In this document: positions 33,164 to 44,815 of the stretch, piece by piece
How the letters are laid out: each line of letters opens with the position of its first letter
How positions within the stretch are numbered: position 1 is the first letter of the stretch
Origin: Anodontia alba
Lineage: Eukaryota > Mollusca > Bivalvia > Lucinida > Lucinidae
Direction: 5' to 3'
Assembly (NCBI GenBank): GCA_964016985.1
Contig: OZ024829.1
Span: 71,795,110-71,859,109, forward strand
DNA length: 64,000 nucleotides
The notes under the pieces: generated by a model
What the model saw: the letters and a program-made list of their open reading frames with translations, nothing else
The model's database searches: none
Told to the model about the DNA's origin: nothing
Position numbers and translations under genes: made by a program

Positions 33164-35800
33164 TTACGAAGAGGCCGTCATTGAGTCTAAGGCCCGAACC
33201 GCCGTCGTGCAATTAAAGAGTGAAGCACAGCCATCAACAATGATTGGGTTGACAACTAGGCATGCAGTCTGCCGCATAATATCCAGGCTATAGCCAATTC
33301 TTTTATAACGGTTAATAAGTTTTCTGAATTGCTCCGAAAAGTTAGATTTTCCTACAATTTTTCTAAATTTGTACACTAAGTCACCGTAAAATTCTGGTTC
33401 CAACATACCTTGTTGCAGAAGTGTTTTCAGACTGCCGCTATATTTTTCTACCAAGGCACTGTGTCTGCGATAAAATTTTGAAAACGCCTTACGAAGTTTA
33501 AAATAACGATAACCCTAACTAAGAAGTTTGGCAGTACGGGCTTTATTACGGTAGTTAAAGTCACTAAGATTTGAAGAAGCTCTGGCGAATCTAGTAAGTT
33601 ATGTATACCCCAAATGAGGTACGCCGGGGGACATCGCCATCCAGAAAAGGGAAACTGACTATACCAAAATCAAAATCGTCCCTTTTATCATAAATTTTGG
33701 TGGAAACTGTACCATTAGATATACATAGATTCAAATCCTAAAAAAAGGTGCCTCGGTATCGGAAGAATTTGCTCTATTTAACTGGAGTTCTGTAGGGTAT
33801 AGGCGGTCCATCATTTGGTCAAAGTAAATATTGTCAATATTTAATAAATCATCAAGGTATCTTGAAGTTGAATTGAAAGCCTCAATAATGTCAGCCTGAT
33901 TTTCACGTGAGAGAGACTTCATGAAATCTCTCTCATAACAAAAAAGAAACAAGACTGCAACAAGAGGAGCACAATTAGTTCCCATCGAATACCAATAGTT
34001 TGCCTATAAAGTTTCGTTCCAAATCTAAAAAAAATATTATCCAAAAGATTAAACAAGGGCATCACAGACTTTTTGACACGACCATAAATTGTGATTATTG
34101 TATATATCAGAAGTGAAAAAAGCACATTCTTCGTTGCAAGCCAAATATTGGGTATTCTCCCGAATAAACGTTCGGTTAATTAAATCAATAAGTTTATCTT
34201 TTATAAGATGATGAGGTAACGTAGTATACAGTGTAGAAAAAATCATATGTAGACAATTTAGAAGCCTGGAAGTTTTTGGATTTAAATTTATTGAGAACAT
34301 CATTGGAATTTTTAATTGACCAAAAATAGTTAATTCCGTCCCTTTCGTAAACAGTATCATCAGATCTAATCCAATGTTTTTTAACAGCACTAAGGCATGA
34401 AGTTAGCAGTTTGGACAAAACAGTAGTCGTACATGAACTAGATTTAGCAACGAAACGTGCTTTATAAGGTCGTTTATGAAGTTTCGGTAACCAATATAAC
34501 GTAGGAAGTCTGTCCTGCTTTTCTTTAATACTCATTACAAATTTAGCAGTAATATCGATAGAATGGGTATTAACAATAGATCTCTCGTCAGTAGAAATAC
34601 GTTCATATGTTTTGGTACTACCAAATTCTTGTATTAGAGTATTGATATAATAAAGTCGTCACACAACAACATTATTAGCAGCTTTATCAGCTGCAGCCAA
34701 AACATACTTCCTATGAAATTCTTGGATACCTTGTTTCAAATATCGAAAAGATAATTTAGGCTTAGGAGGGAGAAGATCAAGGTTATTAGAGTAAAATAAC
34801 GCACGTTCATCAATGATCTTAAAAATCTTTAATTTCCAATTATTTAAAGCATTAGACTGAACATGCTCTCGTTTACACCAACGCGTACAATAATCATTTA
34901 AAGCACTGGCAATTGTTTCCCGACATTTATTGAAATCAATGTGGGCTGGGAATCTATATTTAGGTCCTTTTGAAATAACTGAACGGATTTGTGAATCAGT
35001 TATAATCTTCAAGTTACCAGTGACAATATGACCCGCTAGTTGATAACAAAATTTAGAATCTTTACAATCTCAAAAATCAGGGGAACTAGTTTCAATATCA
35101 AGATCAGAAACTTATTGATTGAAATTAAGTACCCAGTCAGCATTCTACGTAAATCTATATCGGGCCGTCATCGGCCCGTCAGGGTAGCTGACGGGCCGAT
35201 GACGGCCCGATGTAGATTTACATAGAATGCTAGCTGGGTATAGTATTACGGATAGGTTTGTAATATTTATAACAAATAATAGGAGAGTCCGTATTTTCGA
35301 AATATGAAGGTATAGCTGATGTAACATTATTATCTCGAAATATGCTAGGTAAATCTATGAATTCAATCACTTTATTAATGAAAGGAATTTGGATGAAGTG
35401 TCTAATGTGGTTAATTTCAGAATCAATGTAAGGACGAAGAGCATGTTGAGTATAACATCTAGTAAGGAGAGCTGTTTCATACAAATCCTGTTTTCTATCA
35501 TAAAATTTATTCGCCTCATCATCTAATTTACGTAATGAAGAAATAGACAGTGAAGTAGTTTAGAAAGCATTTGATGACGTCCAGAATTTAAGAGAATATT
35601 TAAATCCAAAAAAGAAAAGACAGTTTTATGTTTCCGTTTAAAAATTACCATTTTTACGCTTACCATGGTATCGTTTATTACGTTTTTTAATATCTAAAAT
35701 GGAAAAAACATCGAAATCCGGCATTTTAGAAATATTTCCTTCATGGTAAATATAATCATTAAATCCAAGTGGAAAAGGGGTTTGTAAACGTTTAATCCAT
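33164..35800 (-). pseudogene. Penelope-like reverse transcriptase, multiple frameshifts
   Basis: Reading N to C (high to low coordinates): VLAAADKAANNVVV (about 34665), LPTLYWLPKLHKRPYKARFV (about 34480, the LPKxHK RT entry), SSSCTTTVLSKLLTSCL, YFWSIKNSNDVLNK, LSTYDFFYTVYYVT, MGTNCAPLVAVLFL (33985), and the active site RYLDDLLNIDN (about 33850). The last segment (33164-33454) has EFYGDLVYKFRKIVGKSNF. These words are characteristic of the Penelope lineage. I see no GIY-YIG endonuclease motif. Frameshifts at about 34660, 34195, 34050, 33985 and 33730, plus the hairpin insertion, make it dead. Confidence 0.75.
35132..35238. mobile_element. 107-bp perfect-hairpin MITE flanked by TA
   Basis: Two arms of about 50 bp (CCCAGTCAGCATTCTACGTA … GGGCCGTCATCGGCCCGTCA) mirror each other around GGGTAGC, with very few mismatches. 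TA stands at both edges (35130-35131, 35239-35240), as for Tc1/mariner-superfamily targets. It interrupts the Penelope-like ORF, so it is a later insertion. There is no coding capacity. Confidence 0.75.
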
Positions 35801-37706
35801 TTAAGTTCAAGTTCATGTCTTTAAAAGAAAACATTAAAAAAATCTTCTTGTCAGAAACCACTGGACCAATTTCAATATAACTTGGCAGAAATGTTTCCTT
35901 CGTGACCCTCTACCAAGATTGTTCAAGCCGTCATGATTTGTCAAAAAACATGTCCGCTAGGGGGCGGGGCTTATTTTCCCTATATATCTGTATAGAAAAC
36001 TTTAGTGATCTTTTTGTCAGAACTCACTGGACCAATTTTAATATAACATTGCAGGAATGTTTCTTTTGTAACCCTCTACCAAGACTGTTCAAGCCGTCAT
36101 GATTCGTCAAAAAACATGGCCACCAGGAGGCGGGGCTTATTTTCCCTATATATCTACATAGAAAAATTTAAAAATCTTCTTGTCAGAAACTAAATGACCG
36201 ATTTCAACATAACTTGGCAGGAATGTTTCTTTGGTGACCCTCTACCAAGGTTGTTCAAGCCGTCATGATTCGTCAAAAAACATGGCAGCAAGGGGGATGG
36301 GCTTATTTTCCCTATACATATAGAAAACTTTAAAAATCTTCTCGTAAGAAATCGTTACAACGAATTCAATGTAACTTGGCAGGAATGTTGCTTTGTTGAC
36401 CTTCTACCAAGATTGTTCAAGCCCTCATGATACGTCAAAAAACATGGCCGCAAGGGTGTGGGGCTTATCGTCCGTATATATCTGTATAGAAAACATTAAA
36501 ATTCTTCTTTTCAGAAACCACCTGACCGATTTCAATATTACTTGGCAGGAATCCTTTGGCTTTGGTGACCCTCTACCAAGATTGTTCAAGCAATCATGAT
36601 TCCTCAAAAAACATGGCTGCTAGGGGGTGGGGCTTATTTTCCCTATATATCTAAACAGAAAACTTTAGAAATCTTCTTGTCAGAAACCACTGAACCGATT
36701 TCAATATAACTTGACAGGAATATTCCTTTGATGACCCTCTACCAAGATTGTTCAAGTAATCTTGATTCATCAAAAAACATGGCCGCTTGGGGGCGGGGCT
36801 TATTTTCCCTATATATCTCTATAGAAAACTTTAAAACTCTTCTTGTCAGAAACCAGTGGACCGATTTCAATATAATTCGGCAGGAATGTTTCTTTGGTGA
36901 CCCTCTACCAAGGTTGTTCAAGCCGTCATGATTCGTCAAAAAACATGGCCGCTAGGGGGCGGGGCTTATTTTCCCTACATATCTATATAAAAAACTTTTA
37001 AAATCTTCTCGTAAGAAACCGTTAGACCGAGTTCAATTTAACTTGGCAGGAATGTTGCTTTGGTGACCTTCTACCAAGATTGTCCAAGCCCTCATGATAT
37101 ATCAAAAAACATAGCCGGCAGGGTGCGGGGCTTAGTTTCCGTATAGAACTGTATAGAAAACTTTAAAATTCTTCTTGTCAGAAACCGCCTGACCGATTTC
37201 AATATTACTTGGCAGGAGTGTTGCGTTGGTGACCCTCTTCCAAGATTGTTCAAGCAATTATGATTCCTCAAAAACATGGCTGCTAGGGGTTGAGGCTTTT
37301 TTCCCCTATATATCTAAATAGAAAACTTTAAAAATATTCTTGTCAGAAACCACTGGACGGATTTCAATATAACAGAAATGTTCCTTTGGTGACCCTTTAC
37401 CAAGTTTGTTCAAGCTATCAGGATTCGTCAAAAAACACGCTTGTTAGGGAGTGTGGCTTATTTTCCCTATATAACTATATAAAAGACTTCCAAAATATTT
37501 TTGTCACAAACCACTGGACCAATTTCAATATAACTTGGCAGAAATGTTCCTTTGTTGACCGTCTTTCAAGATTCAGTTCAAGCCGCCATGATGCGTTAAA
37601 AAATTATGGCCGCTGGGGGGCAGGGCTATAAAATGTATACAAAAATCTTTGAGCAGTGAACTTGGTTGAAACTTCAACTGTAAATATGCAAATCTGTTTG
37701 CTGCGA

Positions 37707-38440
37707 TATAGAACCACCATGGTCCTCTTGTTTCTCTAATTCTAATGTTTTAAGGTGTAATGAATGAGCATTTCATGCAGCTGCTAGCACTTTCATGTCC
37801 AGGGGGAGTTCTTCAGGTCTACAAAGCTCAGGATCAGAGCATTTACTGTATCTTCTACATTCTCAAACCATTGATTGTTGTTTCACTCCAAGATGCTCTG
37901 TCTGTAGTAACAACAGATGTATTTTCAGATGATGCCCTTTCCCACATCTGCATTACCATGTGGAAAAACCAATGCATTTTTTGATATATTTGCTTACCAC
38001 TGCTCTGTCTGTCAAACAAATCCCTCCAGTTTAGAGATTCTCAAAATTTTCCACTCGTCAGATACATTAGCAACTTCTTCATCTGGCATGTTCATTTCTT
38101 AGCAACATATTCTCTCTTGAAGAGAAGACTTTTTCAGCCTTTGTGGATTTAGGCAACCAAGACTTTGTAACAATTTATTCTGCAGTGGCAGCTGTTTCAG
38201 GCATGTTACAATGACACCAAAGAAGTCTCACATACCAAGCAGTCACTTTTTCTGTCCATCACTATCCAGTTCTTTCTTGGTAGGTTCTCCAACGGTTATA
38301 TCATTATCAGACAGCTGATGAGACCAAGACACATCAACACATACCAACTCTTTTCCATGTCTTCCCTTAAGAAATCTCCGTAACACAGTTCTTACAAGGA
38401 TAGCTTTTAAAAAGCTAGAAACGGCCCGCATAGCACATGG
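37707..38440 (-). pseudogene. hAT-like transposase C-terminal remnant
   Basis: On the minus strand, 38243-38431 reads FLKGRHGKELVCVDVSWSH and LSDNDITVGEPTKKEL. 38100-37990 reads NMPDEEVANVSDEWKILRI. 37975-37910 reads NALVFPHGNADVGKGIISEN, which resembles the C-terminal dimerisation segment of hAT transposases (HxNAxVERxFS), with decay. Several stops separate the pieces. The hAT assignment rests on this last motif only; a domesticated or unrelated RNase H-like transposase is possible. No inverted ends were found. Confidence 0.35.
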
Positions 38441-39530
38441 CTTTCAATTTGTTGAATTCAAGACGACTTGTATAAATAATAATTATATTTGTGGTTTGCT
38501 GCTGAAGTAAAAAATGTACGCAATGAATGTCATAGGTATGATACTTGGTCAGAAACAAACTCTAACGTAAATTATTAACAAAGTCAGTGAATTTACGTCA
38601 TGGCTGAATTCCGGTGGACATGTCTTAGTTTATTAGTAACCCAAGTATCAGTGATGTAGGTGAGAAAAGTGGACCAAAGCACAAATTCTTTGCAGGAAAG
38701 TTTGCGGACTTACAAATGCGTTTGAAGCGTTAAAGGTTTTCATGGTTTCTGCGCAAATTCCTATCGTATATTCGGCACCCGTCAAATGGCCGAAAAAAGT
38801 TCACGATTTAATGCATATATCTATTCATATGCATTGATGTATCACGCGTGTTCCTATCCTATTCCTATCCCATTTCTGAAGTATTTAGCTGTACTATTAT
38901 ATTTGAATGTTATGCCACCTTTTGCTTGAGGTGTCCATTGGGAATGCACCGATGGAAAACTGAAAAAAAAAAAAAAAAAGAACACATCTATGGCGTTTAA
39001 ATCTAAATCCTCGACCCCTAAGTCATAGGCATGCTGATGAAATGTTTGGACCAATATCTATCATCATACAAATATGAATTAAATCTCTCACAAGATCTGG
39101 CAATTCTTTTACCAAAAAACTTTTAACATGAAAACTCTGTCCATGATCTTGACCCTTACGTCATAGCCACGACTTAAGATGGTGCTGATGAAATATTTTG
39201 ATCAATATCTATCATTATACCAAATATTGAGTCCATCATAAGGTTTGGGAGTAATGAGCTCTTGAAATTTAAACCAAAAACTGAAAATTTTAAGTCTGTG
39301 ATCTCGACCCTAAAAGTACGTGCATAATAATAATAATAAATATCACTCCTTTTCCATTAGTGGGTAATCACAGCATATGCCTAATCTCTGGTGGTTTGCT
39401 TACACCATATGTAAACAGCGACAATTCAGATGAGCTGCCCATCTGAGCTAACAAAAGACTGACCTCTAGCACATTCTCTGCCTATTCAGTAGACAAAATA
39501 TTGATAATATTTATTTCTTCTTTTCCCATA
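38441..39530. other. Non-coding region with a dispersed repeat copy
   Basis: 38690-38800 (TTTGAAGCGTTAAAGGTTTTC … CGTATATTCGG … GGCCGAAA) is related to 41050-41135. Two loosely similar blocks at 39020-39110 and 39125-39310 share ATATCTATCATYATACAAATAT, suggesting another degenerate tandem repeat of about 120 bp. No gene. Confidence 0.5.
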
Positions 39531-39603
39531 GTCTGGGTTGAAATGCCATGCAAATTGCCTGTTGAATGTTTTCTTATTTTTCACACAATAGAATTTTGCA
39601 GTC

Positions 39604-40218
39604 GATGCAAATTGTCTCTTCAGGAGACAATTTACATGGAATGTCATATTTCATTCTGGTTGAGAAAATAAGAAAATTTGTCATAAATTTGTTTGCTGAA
39701 ATTTTTACACAGCATGTATAGTATTAAAGTAAATGTCTCTTCTATTTCAAAGAGAAAAAAAAAAAAAACAACTTTAATATTACCACCTGATGACCGTCTT
39801 CATCTGGAGGCGTCAATAAAATATCCAGCCCTTTTTTCCGGGTTAACTATATAACAGGTAAGTATAGTTAACGGTTCTAAAAGTTGAAAATAAGTTAACC
39901 TTAATGTATCTTAGTAGACCAGAATAGGTTAATAACAGATCAGGAAGAGAGGGAATACTAAAAATAACTAAGCCTATCTTTTTTGCACAGAATTCTTACA
40001 ACTCCTAGCCTGACGTATGAATACAGAGGACATTTTCTTTCTTCTCCCTGAAAACAGTCCCGATAGACGGCATTTCATTAATCTTTTCAATGCTTCATAC
40101 TTCGGGTAATTTTTTGCAGATGAAAATTTGAAATATTTTTCTTTTTTCCCAGAAAACAGAATTTGACATTTCATGCAGATCGTCTTTAAAGGAGATAATT
40201 TGCATGAAATGTCAAATC
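39604..40218. repeat. Palindromic repeats of the TTTGCATGAAATGTC family
   Basis: 39604-39637 (GATGCAAATTGTCTC, inverted as GAGACAATTTACAT) and 40159-40218 (TTTGACATTTCATGCA inverted to TGCATGAAATGTCAAA) are two related stem-loops. A half-copy occurs at 57738-57755. They probably are remnants of one short inverted-repeat element. Confidence 0.5.
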
Positions 40219-40445
40219 CTGATTTCTGAGGAACATACGAAAATTAGCACCAAGTTGTTGTCTGCTGAATTAGCAAAGAGTAGTAAAGGTTACCTCCCTT
40301 GGCAGAAATGGCGGAAAACCCCATTGAGGCATTTCTCTAAAAGAACGTTTTCATGGCTAAATAAGGGAAATATTTAGCTAGATACATACTCTAGATACAG
40401 CCAGTTTGTCAACCGGAAGTATGGCTATTTTTCCTATTTCTCCAC

Positions 40446-40520
40446 AAAACCATATGTTGTGGTACTCATTAGAAGTGCCTTGCTGAGGCATTTCAAATGA
40501 TTACCAAAAACATTTGTTTT
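40446..40520. repeat. Hairpin of the GCCTC-loop family, copy 1
   Basis: Imperfect palindrome GGTACTCATTAGAAGTGCC…GGCATTTCAAATGATTACC. It shares its stem and GCCT..GAGGC loop with 55741-55836 and 57484-57554. Confidence 0.6.
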
Positions 40521-41380
40521 GTTTTTTTTATGAAGAAATAAGAAAATATTATGTGGATACCCTCACTTATCTAGAGTAATCAGGATACCTCTAATATCAA
40601 AAGCTTGCTGTTTCAAAATTATTTGCTTTGAAGATGCAAAGCTCTATTTTCAGTGAAAAATAAGAAAAAAAAATACCCCACATTTTGTCATCTGCTATTA
40701 TCAGGCAGAAGCTTAAAACAACTATGGAAGCCATAAGCAAATAAATCTGAAATCAGTGTATTGTGGTTTCAATATACTTATCTCTGCCGAATTACATTTC
40801 ATTCTGCGAGTTGACCCCTATTATTAGCTTTTCCAGTATTTAGATTAACCCGTTGCACCGCTGCATTACTGAATTTCACAACACCTGATCGGAATCGAGT
40901 GCTCCTAAATGCCATAGCCTTGGTTTGCTTTGAAAGAGCAAAAGTCATTGGTCGAGCTAAAGTCAGCCAATGGCTGAATGCGTTTAATAAATACAGGTTT
41001 TCAGCGCAAACTACTGAAAAGAACGAACAAGCCGAAAACCAACCATTTCCATACACATTTGGAGCGTTCAAGGTTTTTCGCTGTTTCTAAGCAAAATCCG
41101 ATCGTATATTCGGCCGCCCGTCAGCAGGCCGAAATAATACCATACATTCCATCATACAGTCTGTGACTGTGGCTCTTCACTCTGAAATGATCTCAGGAAG
41201 TCCTCAAAGATCTGAACAGAACAATCCAGGAAATGTAGCTGAACCAGTGTAGCCTGCTTGTTGACTGCAAGAGCTGATAATGTTTTCTTGAATGCAGCAC
41301 TTGTGGGAGCTGTTGAGAATCAGACTTCAAAATTTGGATAAACTGAGTTATATCTGTCCACTATTCAAGAATATATATAT
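40521..41380. other. Non-coding region; second copy of a dispersed repeat
   Basis: 41050-41135 (GGAGCGTTCAAGG … CGATCGTATATTCGGCCG … CAGGCCGAAA) pairs with 38690-38800. The open frames on both strands at 40799-41090 mirror each other and show no domain. No gene supported. Confidence 0.45.
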
Positions 41381-41694
41381 ATAAAAAAAATAGAAACATC
41401 TCCTCCTAGGCCAGTTCCCAATTTCAAAATAATTTCAGAAATGTTCCTCGTATGCCCCTTTACCAAACTTGCTGAAATGGTTCTGTTCATATGAACAAAA
41501 ACGCAACCAGAGCTAAAAAATTGAAAAAAAAAAATCTTTAAACGACATCTCCTCATAGGCCAGTGAACCAATTTCAAAATTATTTTACAGACATGTTCTT
41601 CTTGTGCACTTTTACCAAAACTGCTAAACTGGTTCTGCTCCACTGAACAAGATGGCTGCCACAGATAAAAAAAGGGGACCATGATGGTGCTATA

Positions 41695-43875
41695 TCGCTC
41701 ACCTGAGCAAACAGATTTGCATACTTACTGTTGAAGTTTTAGACAAGTTCACTGCTCTAAGATTTTTGTTTAAATTTTATAGCCCTGCCCCCCAGGGGCC
41801 ATGTTTTTTAACGCATTATGACGGTTCAATTGAATCTTGAAAGAGGGTCACTAAAGGAACATTTCTGCCAAGTTATATTGAAATTGGTCCAGTGGTTTGT
41901 GACAGAAAGATTTTTAAAGTGTTTAATATAGCTATATAGGGAAAATAAGCCCCAACCCCTAACTGCCATGTTTTTCAACGAATCATGACAGCTTGAACAA
42001 ACTTGGTAGAGGGTCACCAAAGGAACATTCCTGCCAAGTTGTATTGAAATCGGTTCAGTGGTTTCTGACAAGAAGATTTTTAAATTTTTCTATTTAGATA
42101 TACTGGGAAAATAAGCCCCACCCCTAGCATCCATGTTTTTTGACGAATCATGATTGCTTGAACAATCTTGCTAGAGGGTCACCAAAGCAACATTCCTGCC
42201 AAGTAAACTGAAATCGGTCAGGTGGTATCTGAAAATAAGACCCGCCCCACCCCTAGCATCCATGTTTTTTGACGAATCATGATTGCTTGAACAATCTTGC
42301 TAGAGGGTCACCAAAGCAACATTCCTGCCAAGTAAACTGAAATCGGTCAGGTGGTATCTGAAAATAAGACCTGTCCCTTGGATATGTTTTTTTGACATAT
42401 CATGAGGGCTTGAACAATCTTGGTAGAAAGTCACCAAAGCAACATTCTCGCCAGGTTACATTGAACTCGGTCAAAGTGTTTCTTCCGAGACATTTTTTTT
42501 AAAGTTTTCTATATAGATTATATAGGGAAAATAAGCCCCGCCCACTAGCGGCCATGTTTTTGACAAATCATGACAGCTTGAACAACCTTAGTGGAGGGTC
42601 ACCAAAGAAACATTCCTGCCAATTAAGTTATATTGAAATCGGTCCACTGGTTTCAGACAAGATTTTTAAAGTTTTCTATATATATACAGGGAAAATAAGC
42701 CCCGCCCCCTTGTGGCGATGTTTTTTTCACAAATCATGATGATCTTGGTGTCACCAAGGAAACATTTCTGCCGTTATAATGAAATCGGTCCAGTGGTTTA
42801 TGACAAGAAGATTTTTTAAAATTTCTATATAGATATATAGGGAAAATAAGCCCCGCACCCTGGCAGCCATGTTTTTTACGAATCTCGATTACTTGAACAA
42901 TCTTGGTAGAGGGTCACCAAGGAAACATTTTTGCCAAGTTATAATGAAATCGGTCCAGTTGTTTTTTACAAGAAGATTTTTAAAGTTTTCTATATAGATA
43001 TATAGGGAAAATAAGCCCCGCCTCCTGGCAGCCATGTTTTTTGACGAATCATGACGGCTTGAACAATCTTGGTAGAGGGTTACAAAAGAAACATTCCTGT
43101 AATGTTATATTGAAATCGGTCCAGTGGTTTCTGACAAGAAGATATTAAAGTTTTCTATATAGATATATAGGGAAAATAAGCCCCGCCCCCTAGCGGCCAT
43201 GTTTTTTGACAAAGCATGACGGCTTGAACATCTTGGTAGAGGATATCCAAGGAAACATTTCTGCCAAGTTATATTGAAATCAGTCCAGTGGTTTCTGACA
43301 AGAAGATTTTTAAAGTTTTCTTTATAGATATATAGGGAAAATAAGCCCCGCCCCCTGGAGGCCATGTTTTTTGACGAGTCATGACGGCTTGAACAATCTT
43401 GGTAGAGGGTTACAAAAGAAACACTCCTGAAATCGGTCCAGTGATTTCTGACAAGAAGATGTTTAAAATTTTCTATATAGATATATAGGGAAAATAAGCC
43501 CCGCCCCCAGGGCGGCCATGTTTTTTGACAAATCCAAATGGCTTGAACAATCTTGGTAGAGGATCACCAAAGGAACATTTCTGCAAAATTATATTGAAAT
43601 CGGTCCAGTGGTTTCTGACAAGATCTTTTAAGTTATTAGTTAAAAAATCTATTTTTAGCTCCTATTACCTAGATATGCAATGGACCGGAACCATTTGAAC
43701 AACTTTGAAAGAGGACCAACCAAGGATCATTCCTGTGAAGTTTGGTCAAAATCAGTGGTTTAGGAGGAGATGTTGTTTAAAGATTGTGGACGGATGGACA
43801 GACGGACGACAATGCCGACGACAGACGGTGGGTGATCACAAAAGCACACTTTGAGCCTTTGGCTCAGGTGAGCTA
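41695..43875 (+). mobile_element. Tandem-repeat-core (Helitron/HINE-like) element H3
   Basis: Same family as H2 but inverted relative to it. It starts TCGCTCACCTGAGCAAACAG and ends in the hairpin GAGCCTTTGGCTC followed by AGGTGAGCTA (43854-43875), preceded by GACGGACGACAATGCCGACG. The core has about 11 units of ~165 bp. Units vary by single bases and short indels. One 129-bp step at 42117-42371 is an exact repeat. Non-coding. Confidence 0.7.
42117..42371. repeat. Exact 129-bp step duplication within H3
   Basis: 42117-42242 and 42246-42371 are identical by eye, each running from CCCCACCCCTAGCATCC to GAAAATAAGACC, while neighbouring units differ by several percent. Confidence 0.8.
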
Positions 43876-44174
43876 AAAATAAAAAAAAATCTTTACACAA
43901 TATCTCTTAGGCCTGTTGCCTGATTTCAGATTAATTTCACAGAAATGTTCCTCAAATGCTCCTTCATCAAAATGGTTCCACTCCAATGAACAAGATAGCC
44001 TCCAGAGCTAAATATAGACAACCAGTGACCCCATCACTTCTACAAGATATGTAACATCTTGATCGCATGTAAGCATGCAGGGTCATCATGGCCCTCTTGT
44101 TTTTCTTTTGTGCCTGCTAAATAATATAATTAACTATTTGAACTTATTCTGAATAGAGGGGGTGGACAGGGGGG

Positions 44175-44270
44175 TAGGCATTCCCCACTTCCCTCCCCCC
44201 TTACCCCCACTTCCCTCCCCCTTTTCCCCCACTTCCCTCCCCCCTTTCCCCCACTTCCCTCCCCCGAGCA
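44175..44270. repeat. C-rich 22-bp minisatellite, left
   Basis: Four units of ACTTCCCTCCCCC followed by CTTTCCCCC-type variation, immediately inside the left inverted end of the candidate element. Confidence 0.85.
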
Positions 44271-44769
44271 AATTATTCCCTCCCCTAAATCAGAATTTCT
44301 AATATCCCCAACGCTATAATTAAATTCAAACATGACTATGCAATATACATTCATGCAGATTTTGATCCCAAACTACACCCCTAATTTTTGCCCCAAAATC
44401 GGATTAGCATTTGCACCCCCTTGACAGAATAGCTAAAGATTTGCACCCTTCCATTTCAAAAGTCTGCATAAGGGCCTGTATATGAGCCATATGGAAAACA
44501 GGTATCACAAGGTGGTTGGCCTTGATCTGGTCCTAAACTGGTCAAGAACAAAATGTGGTGGGCCTAGGTCCCGGCCTTATCTGATCCACATTGGCACAAA
44601 AACAGTCGTATTAATTACTGAAATCAAAACTCAAGAATACCATGTAAATCTGCATCTTCTTTTAATATTTTTTGATAAGCATGGTCCGATACTTAGGGGT
44701 CCGTGAGAACAATAATCTTTTTCGTGGTTTTCTCAAAAGCTGAGAGTTAAATGGCGAACGTGTGTGGTG

Positions 44770-44815
44770 GTTGACAAAACACGGACCACTTACGGACACG
44801 GACTTATCGACCTTT
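44770..44815. repeat. CACGGAC-phrase array, left piece
   Basis: AACACGGACCACTTACGGAC followed by ACGGACTT. The array is cut by the nested LINE and picks up again at 51935. Confidence 0.6.

Larger units (their letters stand above)
32575..35826 (-). mobile_element. Penelope-like retroelement, decayed
   Basis: Interrupts the H2 core: the unit breaks at TATATAG-AAAA (about 32572) and resumes at GAAAACATTAAAAAAATC (about 35827). Coding pieces on the minus strand run from about 35800 to 33100: N-terminal region (35230-35484), then 34659-35012, RT pieces 34194-34535, 34049-34390 and 33731-33985, and the C-terminal part 33164-33454. No LTRs are seen. A 107-bp hairpin element is inserted at 35132-35238. 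The lower-coordinate end is A-rich followed by non-coding sequence. Confidence 0.75.
32012..37706 (-). mobile_element. Tandem-repeat-core (Helitron/HINE-like) element H2 with nested insertion
   Basis: The left edge GGCTCAAGGTGAGCTA is the 3'-type end seen from the minus strand, followed by CCGTCCGTCGTCGTCCGTCC. The right edge GCAAATCTGTTTGCTGCGATA is the 5'-type end, missing CAGGTGAG relative to H3. The core has about 13 copies of a ~165-bp unit (GGCGGGGCTTATTTTCCC, TATATATCTATATAGAAAAC, GAAACCACTGGACCGATTTC, TTGTTCAAGCCGTCATGATT). A Penelope-like element sits in the third unit (32575-35826). It shares termini with H1 but has a different core satellite. Confidence 0.65.
41381..44100. repeat. 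~150-bp tandem-repeat element interrupted by H3
   Basis: 41390-41690 has two units (AAATCTTTAAACGACATCTCC, TAGGCCAGT, GAAATGTTCCTCGTATGCCC, GCTGAAATGGTTCTG, GAACAAGATGGCTGCC). One more unit continues at 43880-44030 on the far side of H3, so H3 was inserted inside this array. The CATGGCCCTCTTGTTT at 44085 resembles the flank at 37715-37732 beside H2. Confidence 0.55.

Noticed and set aside
35840..37640. CRISPR-like regularly spaced repeat
   Set aside because: Units of ~165 bp are contiguous with no unique spacers, and the context is metazoan transposons; it is a satellite core.
40799..41090. Mirror-image open frames on both strands
   Set aside because: Opposite-strand frames of similar length with no domain; chance is likelier than a gene.
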